DNA from: Desulfobulbaceae bacterium
GTDB lineage: Bacteria; Desulfobacterota; Desulfobulbia; Desulfobulbales; UBA5123
Direction: 5' to 3'
Assembly (NCBI GenBank): GCA_029865195.1
Contig: JAOUHH010000050.1
Coordinates: forward strand, 1 to 11,933
Length of the DNA stretch: 11,933 nucleotides
The position numbers and the translations under genes were made by a program. Every line of letters begins with the position of its first letter. Within the stretch, counting starts at the first letter, position 1. A model generated the notes under the pieces. The model saw nothing but the letters and a program-made list of their open reading frames with translations. It had not been told where the DNA came from and made no database searches. Below are positions 7,128-11,933 of the stretch, piece after piece.

Positions 7128-7904
7128 ATGCGCTTTGATGTCCTGACGATTTTCCCGGATCTGCTGACCTCGCCGCTGGGCGAGGGGATCATCAAGCGGG
7201 CCATCTTTGATCGCAAGATCGATGTCCGGCTGCATGACATCCGGCAGTATGCCGTCGATAAACAGGCCATGACCGATGACCGCCCCTTTGGCGGCGGCGA
7301 GGGCATGGTGATGAAGCCGGAGCCGATCAGCGCCTGCCTCGCGGCGGTGCGAAATGAGGCCCCGGCCGGGCATGTCGTGTTGTTGAGCCAGCAGGGCCGC
7401 GCCTACAACCAGCAGGTGGCCGAGGAACTGGCGGCGCGGGAGCATTTGATTCTGCTCTGCGGCCGCTACGAGGGGGTTGATGACCGTGTGCGCGCCCTCT
7501 ACGTCGATGAAGAAATCTCCATCGGTGATTATATCCTCACCGGCGGGGAGTTGGCGGCGATGATCCTGATCGATTCCGTCACCCGGTTGCTGCCGGGGGT
7601 GCTTGGTTGTGCCGAGTCCGCGACCCAGGATACCTTCAGCCGGGGGTTGCTCAAGCATCCGCAGTATACGCGGCCACGCGAATTTGAGGGGCTGGCGGTT
7701 CCCGAGGTTCTCTTCTCCGGGGATCATGCAGCCATCGCCGAATGGCGGCTGGTCGCCTCGGTGCGGGCCACCATCGAGCGGCGCCCGGAGTTGCTCGGGC
7801 AGGTGCGGTTCAGCAAGCAGGAATGGAAGATTCTGGCCCGGCATGGCCTGCAGGAAAGGGCAAGGATGCTGGGTGCCGGCATGCAGGAAAAGGCGGCCTC
7901 ATGA
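7128..7904 (+). CDS. trmD: tRNA (guanine(37)-N1)-methyltransferase
   Basis: SAM-dependent methyltransferase that makes m1G37 next to the anticodon and so prevents +1 frameshifting. The 258-residue product starts with MRFDVLTIFPDLL, the usual family N-terminus, and has DDRPFGGGEGMVM (50-62), CGRYEGVDDR (111-120), the trefoil-knot SAM site SIGDYILTGGEL (131-142), Arg153 and the probable catalytic base Asp168 (the D of QDTF), then HPQYTRP (177-183). The ATG at 7128 is preferred over an in-frame TTG at 7101 because it gives the conserved N-terminus and has AAGG eight to nine bases upstream. The stop overlaps the next ATG (ATGA, 7901-7904), which indicates translational coupling to the adjacent methyltransferase. 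Confidence 0.97.
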   Translation: MRFDVLTIFPDLLTSPLGEGIIKRAIFDRKIDVRLHDIRQYAVDKQAMTDDRPFGGGEGMVMKPEPISACLAAVRNEAPAGHVVLLSQQGRAYNQQVAEELAAREHLILLCGRYEGVDDRVRALYVDEEISIGDYILTGGELAAMILIDSVTRLLPGVLGCAESATQDTFSRGLLKHPQYTRPREFEGLAVPEVLFSGDHAAIAEWRLVASVRATIERRPELLGQVRFSKQEWKILARHGLQERARMLGAGMQEKAAS

Positions 7905-8473
7905 TCGCGCCGCACGTGAAGGTTGATCTGGCCCTGGTGCACTATCCGGTCAGCAACAAGCATCGGGAGGTCATCGGCTCCGCGGTCACCAACCTCGATC
8001 TGCATGACATGGCCCGGGCCGGTCGCACCTTCGGGGTCGACAACCTCTATGTGGTGACGCCCTTCGACGACCAGCGGCAACTGGTTGACGAGATCCTCGC
8101 CCACTGGACCACCGGGCATGGCGGCAAGGTCAATCCGGATCGCAAGGAAGCCCTGTCGATCATCCGGATCACCGCTGATCTGGCCGGTGTCTACGCGGCG
8201 GCGACCGGCAAGTGGGGCGAGCGGCCGATGGTGCTCGCCACCTGCGCGCGTTGCCAGGGGGAAGGCGTTCACTCCTACGAGGCGGTGCGGGAGCGGATAT
8301 TCGCCGGCCGGCCGGTCCTGATCCTCTTTGGCACCGCCTGGGGACTGGCACCCGAGGCGATGCAGACGGTCGACGGTTTTTTGCCCCCGATTTGCGGGCA
8401 AATGGAGTATAATCACCTTTCGGTGCGTTCGGCGGCCTCCATCATCCTTGACAGGCTGCTTGGAAAACGATAA
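7901..8473 (+). CDS. SPOUT-type SAM-dependent RNA methyltransferase, TM1570-like
   Basis: A 190-residue protein that I assign to the uncharacterised RNA methyltransferase family exemplified by Thermotoga TM1570 (Pfam Methyltrn_RNA_4), which also occurs next to trmD. Visible features are HYPVSNKHREVI (14-25), TNLDLHDMAR (30-39), a central Cys pair CARC (115-118), a Gly-rich LFGTAWGLA (142-150) where the SAM-binding knot loop is expected, and a C-terminal NHLSVRSAASIILDRL (171-186) typical of SPOUT knots. The substrate is unknown; tRNA or rRNA is inferred from the fold and from the overlap with trmD. The ATG at 7901 is chosen because it gives ATGA coupling and excludes 53 unrelated residues of an in-frame upstream ATG at 7742, which lies inside trmD. 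The stop is followed by a 76-base gap before rplS. Confidence 0.85.
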   Translation: MIAPHVKVDLALVHYPVSNKHREVIGSAVTNLDLHDMARAGRTFGVDNLYVVTPFDDQRQLVDEILAHWTTGHGGKVNPDRKEALSIIRITADLAGVYAAATGKWGERPMVLATCARCQGEGVHSYEAVRERIFAGRPVLILFGTAWGLAPEAMQTVDGFLPPICGQMEYNHLSVRSAASIILDRLLGKR

Positions 8474-8493
8474 CAGTGTGGCGGCGGTTTTTT

Positions 8494-8521
8494 TTAGCAG
8501 AAAGTCGCTTTGAGATATACT
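8494..8521 (+). promoter_or_regulatory. Possible sigma70 promoter for rplS
   Basis: TATACT at 8516-8521 matches five of six -10 bases. TTAGCA at 8494-8499 matches four of six -35 bases, with a 16-base spacer. Transcription would start near 8528, about 22 bases before the rplS ATG. The -35 overlaps the end of an eight-T run (8488-8495) that has no convincing hairpin before it. Confidence 0.4.
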
Positions 8522-8549
8522 AGAAACAATCGAATCAAGAAGGATCGAC

Positions 8550-8903
8550 ATGAAGAAGACACAGATTGAAATGATCGAAAGAGAGCAGATGCGCCATGAT
8601 ATGCCGGATTTCCGTACCGGCGACACCGTGAAGGTCCATATCCGGATCATCGAGGGTGACAAGGAGCGCGTCCAGATCTTCCAGGGTGTGGTTATCCGTC
8701 GTCGTCGCGGTACCATGGGCGCGAGCTTTACCGTTCGCAAGATGTCCCACGGCGTCGGCGTAGAGAAGACCTTTGCCCTCCATTCTCCCCGTCTGGAGGT
8801 GGTTGAGGTTGTCAGCCAGGGCAAGGTGCGCCGCTCTCGTCTTTACTATCTCCGCGATCTGCGTGGCAAGGCCGCCCGGATCAAGGAAAAGGGCTTCAAT
8901 TAA
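8550..8903 (+). CDS. rplS: 50S ribosomal protein L19
   Basis: Large-subunit protein at the 30S-50S interface that contributes to intersubunit bridges. The 117-residue product has the usual length and signatures: FRTGDTVKVHIRIIEGDKER (21-40), VQIFQGVVIRRRRG (41-54), SFTVRKMSHGVGVEKTF (59-75) and SRLYYLRDLRGKAARIKE (96-113). The ATG has AAGAAGGA just upstream (8537-8544). It is set apart from the preceding methyltransferase by 76 bases with a possible promoter, and a very strong terminator follows, so it may be transcribed alone as well as from the upstream operon. Confidence 0.98.
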   Translation: MKKTQIEMIEREQMRHDMPDFRTGDTVKVHIRIIEGDKERVQIFQGVVIRRRRGTMGASFTVRKMSHGVGVEKTFALHSPRLEVVEVVSQGKVRRSRLYYLRDLRGKAARIKEKGFN

Positions 8904-8916
8904 GCGAAGACCAACC

Positions 8917-8967
8917 AACAGGGGCGGAGAATGCGCCGGACGGCGTGTGTCCGCCCCTGTTTTTTTT
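8917..8967 (+). terminator. Strong intrinsic terminator after rplS
   Basis: Positions 8917-8928 (AACAGGGGCGGA) pair perfectly with 8950-8961 (TCCGCCCCTGTT) over 12 bp. The enclosed region holds a second small stem, CGCC/GGCG at 8934-8937 and 8942-8945. The last stem base is part of a T-run that continues to 8967. This closes the ribosomal block. Confidence 0.95.
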
Positions 8968-9125
8968 ATCCTCCGTACCTTTCCGGCCTTTCTTGGCCGG
9001 GCGATCCTGGCGCGGGGGGTGTCGATTGAGCCGGTCGTGACGTGCTGCGCGCGGACGCGACGTCTGGAATCCTGCCGCATTGTGCCGACGGGATCTCTCC
9101 GGCAATATTTGAGAGGTGGATCGTT
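8968..9125 (+). other. Gap between the rplS terminator and rnhB
   Basis: No gene is supported here. A perfect inverted repeat, CCGGCC at 8983-8988 and GGCCGG at 8995-9000 with a TTTCTT loop, lies just after the terminator and lacks a T-run. A promoter for the rnhB operon would be expected in this stretch, but only weak matches are seen (TTGTGC at 9080 and AATATT at 9104, 18 apart). The end holds the rnhB ribosome binding site, GAGGTG at 9113-9118. Confidence 0.4.
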
Positions 9126-9779
9126 TTGCCGATTCAACAAAGCCTGGGACCCGGTTTTGTCGAAAGCGACTCCTTTGCCTATGAGCGGCGTTTAATCGAA
9201 AAAGGCATGACCGTTGTCGCAGGGGTGGACGAGGCCGGGCGCGGACCGCTGGCCGGTCCGGTGGTGGCGGCATGCGTGATTCTCCCCGGTGAATGCGATT
9301 TCACCATCTTCAAGGATTCCAAGAAATTATCGGCAGCGGCACGCCAGCGGCTTCGTCTGGAACTTGACCGCATTGGCGCCCAGGTGGGGGTCGGGGTGGT
9401 CTCTCCCGCGGATATTGATCGTCTGAATATCCTGCAGGCCTCGCTCTTTGCCATGCGGCAGGCCATGGAGGCCTTGCCGGTTCGACCCGATTTCCTCCTC
9501 GTGGACGGCAAGTTTCCGGTTCCGGTAGCCGTCGCGCAGCAGCCCCTGGTCAGGGGGGAGTCCCGCAGCGCCTCCATCGCCGCCGCCTCCATCGTCGCCA
9601 AGGTCACCCGTGATCAACTGATGGAGGGGTATCACGAGCAGTTCCCCTCGTATAATTTCCGCAAGCATAAAGGGTATCCCACCGCCGAGCATCGGCAGGC
9701 AATCCGTGCCTGCGGGCCTTGCCCTATCCATCGCCTGAGCTTCAGGGGGGTGCGTGAATTTGTCGGCGCAGCTGGATGA
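9126..9779 (+). CDS. rnhB: Ribonuclease HII
   Basis: Endonuclease that cuts RNA in RNA-DNA hybrids and at single ribonucleotides misinserted in DNA. The 217-residue product has VVAGVDEAGRGPLAGPV (30-46) with catalytic Asp35 and Glu36, KDSKKLS (63-69), DRLNILQASLFAM (98-110), LLVDGK (124-129) with Asp127, SIAAASIVAKVTRD (150-163) and HKGYPT. The fourth carboxylate, 18 residues after Asp127 and normally Asp in a GDS/GDA motif, is Glu145 (RGES). The start is taken as the TTG at 9126, seven bases after GAGGTG (9113-9118); an upstream GTG at 9042 would add 28 unlike residues, and the ATG at 9207 would remove the helix before the first strand. The stop overlaps yraN (ATGA), which begins a chain of coupled genes. 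Confidence 0.94.
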   Translation: MPIQQSLGPGFVESDSFAYERRLIEKGMTVVAGVDEAGRGPLAGPVVAACVILPGECDFTIFKDSKKLSAAARQRLRLELDRIGAQVGVGVVSPADIDRLNILQASLFAMRQAMEALPVRPDFLLVDGKFPVPVAVAQQPLVRGESRSASIAAASIVAKVTRDQLMEGYHEQFPSYNFRKHKGYPTAEHRQAIRACGPCPIHRLSFRGVREFVGAAG

Positions 9780-10153
9780 GTCGGGAACGCCTTACGCTGG
9801 GCGACCGGGGGGAAGAGCTTGCCGTCGGGCATCTGCGAAAGCTCGGGTACCGGATTCTCTGCCGCAACTACCGGCGGCGGGAGGGAGAGATTGATATTGT
9901 CGCCGAGGATGGCGCCGTGCTGGTCTTTGTCGAGGTGAAGACCCGCTCCGGGGTATCCTGTGGCGATCCGCTGGAGGCGGTGACGCCGAGGAAGCGCGGC
10001 CAGATCGCGCGGACGGCGATGCGGTATCTGGCCGAGAACGATTGCCACGATCGCCCGGCCAGGTTTGATGTGTTAGGGGTAACGATACCGGAAGGCGGCA
10101 CGTATTCCCTGCAACTGGTGCGGGATGCGTTCAGTCTCGATATGGATGGTTGA
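9776..10153 (+). CDS. yraN: UPF0102 family endonuclease-like protein YraN
   Basis: A 125-residue protein of the YraN family, predicted to have a PD-(D/E)XK nuclease-like fold; its function is not settled. The family pattern is clear: GDRGEELAVGHLRKLGYRIL (9-28), NYRRREGEIDIVAED (31-45) and LVFVEVKTR (49-57), with Glu38, Asp40, Glu53 and Lys55 in the expected active-site positions, then RFDVLGV near the C-terminus. The start overlaps the rnhB stop by four bases, and pdxA begins directly after its stop (TGAATG). An rnhB-yraN pair is common in bacteria, which fits a role in nucleic-acid processing, but this is inference. Confidence 0.93.
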   Translation: MSRERLTLGDRGEELAVGHLRKLGYRILCRNYRRREGEIDIVAEDGAVLVFVEVKTRSGVSCGDPLEAVTPRKRGQIARTAMRYLAENDCHDRPARFDVLGVTIPEGGTYSLQLVRDAFSLDMDG

Positions 10154-11176
10154 ATGGGAGCGTCCGCAGCGCTAGACAAGCCGATTGGGATCACCATGGG
10201 CTGCCCGGTGGGGGTGGGCCCAGAGATCATCCTGCGCCTTTTTGCCGCACCAGGCGAGGGCATGCCGGCAACGGTGGTGCTGGGCGACGCCGATGTTTTG
10301 CGCCGCTGCGCCGGAGAGTTGCGGATCGGGGTGCCGGTGGTCGACTGGCAGCCGGGCCAGGCGGTGCCGGCGGCAGGGGTGCCGGTTCTTTCGCTTTCTA
10401 GCCTTGCCGCCGCCGATTGCCGTTGGGGCGAGCCCAACCGACTGACCGGGCTGGCCATGGCCGGTTATATCGAAGAGGCGGTGCGGTTGCTCAAGGCCGG
10501 GGCGTTGGCCGGGATGGTGACCTGCCCTATCGCCAAGTCGGCGCTCAAGGCCGCGGGCTATGGCTATCCCGGACATACCGAGATGCTCGCCGAACTCACC
10601 GGTGTCGACGATTTTGCGATGATGCTCGCCGGCGAGCGCTTGCGGGTGACCCTGGTGACCATCCACTGCGCCCTGCATGCGGTGCCGGGCCTGCTGTCGG
10701 TGGCGGCGGTGGAGCGCCTGATCAAGATCACCGGCCAGTCCCTGCGGGACGACTTCGGCATCGCCGTACCGCGGATTGCGGTGGCGGGGCTGAACCCCCA
10801 TGCCGGCGAGGGCGGGATGTTCGGCGACGAGGAGGAGCGCCTCATCGCCCCGGCCATTGCCCACTGCCGGGCGGCCGGCTGGCAGGTGACGGGGCCGTTT
10901 CCGCCCGATACGGTGTTCTTCCGGGCCGCCGGCGGCGATTTTGATGCGGTGGTCTGCATGTATCACGATCAGGGGCTGATCCCGTTCAAGCTGCTCCATT
11001 TTGCCGACGGGGTTAATGTCACCTTGGGGCTGCCCATCGTTAGGACCTCGGTGGATCATGGCACGGCCTACGATATCGCCGGCAAGGGGCTCGCCAGCCC
11101 GGCAAGCCTTGAGGCAGCGGTACGGATGGCGGCCGAGATTGTCGGCAACCGCCGCCGGCAGGGGAGTAAGAGATGA
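10154..11176 (+). CDS. pdxA: 4-hydroxythreonine-4-phosphate dehydrogenase
   Basis: NAD-dependent, metal-requiring enzyme of the DXP-dependent pyridoxal phosphate route; it oxidises 4-phosphohydroxy-L-threonine, whose decarboxylated product PdxJ joins with DXP. The 340-residue product has GHTEMLAELTG (140-150), and the three metal-binding histidines His171, His216 (in LNPHAGEGG) and His271 (in YHDQGLIPFK) with the same 45- and 55-residue spacing as I recall for the E. coli enzyme (166, 211, 266). VTLGLPIVRTSVDHGTAYD (289-307) follows. The N-terminal motif reads TMGCPVGVGPEI (14-25), where most homologues have an acidic residue at the Cys position. The ATG abuts the yraN stop, and its own stop overlaps tmk (ATGA). 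PdxJ is not in the window. A PdxA-like dehydrogenase of another pathway is possible but less likely. Confidence 0.92.
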   Translation: MGASAALDKPIGITMGCPVGVGPEIILRLFAAPGEGMPATVVLGDADVLRRCAGELRIGVPVVDWQPGQAVPAAGVPVLSLSSLAAADCRWGEPNRLTGLAMAGYIEEAVRLLKAGALAGMVTCPIAKSALKAAGYGYPGHTEMLAELTGVDDFAMMLAGERLRVTLVTIHCALHAVPGLLSVAAVERLIKITGQSLRDDFGIAVPRIAVAGLNPHAGEGGMFGDEEERLIAPAIAHCRAAGWQVTGPFPPDTVFFRAAGGDFDAVVCMYHDQGLIPFKLLHFADGVNVTLGLPIVRTSVDHGTAYDIAGKGLASPASLEAAVRMAAEIVGNRRRQGSKR

Positions 11177-11814
11177 GCAGTGATCCAGGCCGGCGCGGGC
11201 TTTTGATTATCTTCGAAGGGATCGACGGCACCGGCAAGTCAACCCAGGTGCGGCTGTTGTCTGAGGCGCTGCGCGGGGCCGGCTGCGAGGTGGTCACCAC
11301 CTTCGAGCCCACCGACGGCCCTTTCGGGAAGAAGATCCGGGCTCTGTTCAGCAACCGTGCCTCCCTGACGCGGGAAGAGGAACTGGCGCTGTTCATGGAT
11401 GACCGGCGCTGGCATGTCAACGAGTTGATCGCCCCGGCGCTGGCCGCCGGCAAGGTCGTTGTTTGCGACCGTTATTATTTTTCCACCGCCGCCTATCAGG
11501 GCGCCGCCGGGCTTGACCCGGAGCGGATCATCGCTGATAATGAAACGTTTGCGCCGGTTCCCGACTGTGTGTTGCTGCTGGAGGCACCGGTCAAACTGGG
11601 CCGCCGGCGGATCGAGGAATCACGGCAGGAGAGCCCCAACGACTTTGAAAAGGAAGAGGGCTTGCAGAAGGTGAGCGCGGTTTTTGCCGCCATCAAACGA
11701 GAATATATCCATCGCATCGATGCCAGCCAATCCATCGAGGCAGTGGGGCAGGCGGTATGGGAGCGGGTGTCGCCCTTGGTCGCCGGGCTGAGGGGGAAGG
11801 ACGCGCCATGTTGA
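11173..11814 (+). CDS. tmk: Thymidylate kinase (dTMP kinase)
   Basis: Phosphorylates dTMP to dTDP for DNA synthesis. The 213-residue product has the normal family length, with the P-loop FEGIDGTGKST (14-24), the DRYYFSTAAYQG motif (99-110) and an Arg-rich lid segment (144-151). The dTMP-site loop reads FEPTDGPFGKKIR (44-56) where the E. coli-type enzyme has REPGGT; an EPTDGP form is, to my knowledge, seen in some related lineages, so this is probably a subgroup feature. The ATG overlaps the pdxA stop by four bases, and the last seven bases overlap the start of the next gene. Both point to translational coupling. Confidence 0.95.
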   Translation: MSSDPGRRGLLIIFEGIDGTGKSTQVRLLSEALRGAGCEVVTTFEPTDGPFGKKIRALFSNRASLTREEELALFMDDRRWHVNELIAPALAAGKVVVCDRYYFSTAAYQGAAGLDPERIIADNETFAPVPDCVLLLEAPVKLGRRRIEESRQESPNDFEKEEGLQKVSAVFAAIKREYIHRIDASQSIEAVGQAVWERVSPLVAGLRGKDAPC

Positions 11815-11933
11815 GGAAACTGTGTTGCTCGGCCTTCCTGTTGTGCCTCTGCGTCTCTTGCGCGGCGGTGCCGAATCCCGACGCCACCGGGCTGCCGGGC
11901 GCGGCGAAGTCGGCTGCGGCCGAGGCGGGCAAT
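11808..11933 (+). CDS. Putative lipoprotein, 5' part only
   Basis: The first 42 codons of a gene cut by the window edge. The ATG at 11808 overlaps the tmk stop by seven bases and has GGAAGGA (11795-11801) six bases upstream. The N-terminus has basic residues (RK), a hydrophobic core (about 5-16) rich in Leu and Cys, and a Cys at 18 preceded by LCVS, which resembles a lipobox although position -3 is Cys instead of the usual Leu or Val. A low-complexity Ala/Gly/Pro stretch follows, typical of the linker after a lipidated Cys. Cleavage by the LspA encoded in this window is plausible. The function cannot be told from this fragment. Confidence 0.7.
   Translation, partial: MLRKLCCSAFLLCLCVSCAAVPNPDATGLPGAAKSAAAEAGN

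Noticed and set aside
6366..7844. Long antisense reading frame of 492 codons opposite khpA, rimM and trmD
   Set aside because: Shadow of three well-supported genes; no domain seen.
8448..8475. TTGACA at 8448-8453 as a promoter for rplS
   Set aside because: It lies in the coding sequence of the SPOUT methyltransferase; the -10 options (GATAAC at 15 bases, TAACAG at 17) are poor.
8488..8495. Eight-T run before rplS as a terminator
   Set aside because: No stable hairpin precedes it; no complement to the GGCGGCGG segment was found nearby.
9042..9125. Longer rnhB starting at GTG 9042
   Set aside because: The added 28 residues do not look like the family, and the TTG at 9126 has a good ribosome binding site.

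Overview
This GC-rich window reads as a bacterial core-genome segment. All fifteen coding regions are on the + strand. No mobile element, CRISPR array, tRNA or rRNA gene was seen. The gene order (ffh-rpsP-khpA-rimM-trmD-SPOUT methyltransferase-rplS-rnhB-yraN) and the extra SPOUT methyltransferase after trmD best fit Desulfobacterota (former Deltaproteobacteria), possibly a Desulfobulbales-like lineage. That placement is inferred from gene content and was not tested by a search.

Layout. (1) 8-4263: ileS, lspA and fabD (isoleucyl-tRNA synthetase, lipoprotein signal peptidase, malonyl-CoA:ACP transacylase) form a tight run ended by a strong intrinsic terminator at 4292-4328. (2) 4367-4505: a near-consensus sigma70 promoter is followed by a leader of about 105 nt. 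The leader holds a terminator-like hairpin with seven Ts directly before the ffh ribosome binding site, and two further pairings that compete with it. This has the architecture of a transcription attenuator and is the most unusual feature of the window. (3) 4506-8473: ffh, rpsP, khpA, rimM, trmD and a SPOUT methyltransferase cover protein targeting, ribosome assembly and tRNA/rRNA modification. (4) 8494-8967: rplS, with a possible promoter of its own and a very strong terminator. (5) 9126-11933: rnhB, yraN, pdxA, tmk and the start of a lipoprotein-like gene, joined by 4-8 nt overlaps or an abutting stop and start, so probably one translationally coupled operon.

The genes mostly serve housekeeping translation and membrane-protein biogenesis. 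Ffh targets nascent membrane proteins, LspA matures lipoproteins (perhaps including the one that begins at the right edge), and RimM, S16, L19, KhpA and TrmD act on ribosomes, RNA or tRNA. RnhB, PdxA and Tmk add RNA-DNA repair, vitamin B6 synthesis and dTTP synthesis.

No gap exceeds 300 bases; the longest are 242 bases (fabD-ffh) and 222 bases (rplS-rnhB). Points for a second look are the ffh leader, the uncharacterised SPOUT methyltransferase, a Glu in place of the usual fourth catalytic Asp of RNase HII, the altered N-terminal motif of PdxA, and the Cys-rich signal peptide at the right edge.
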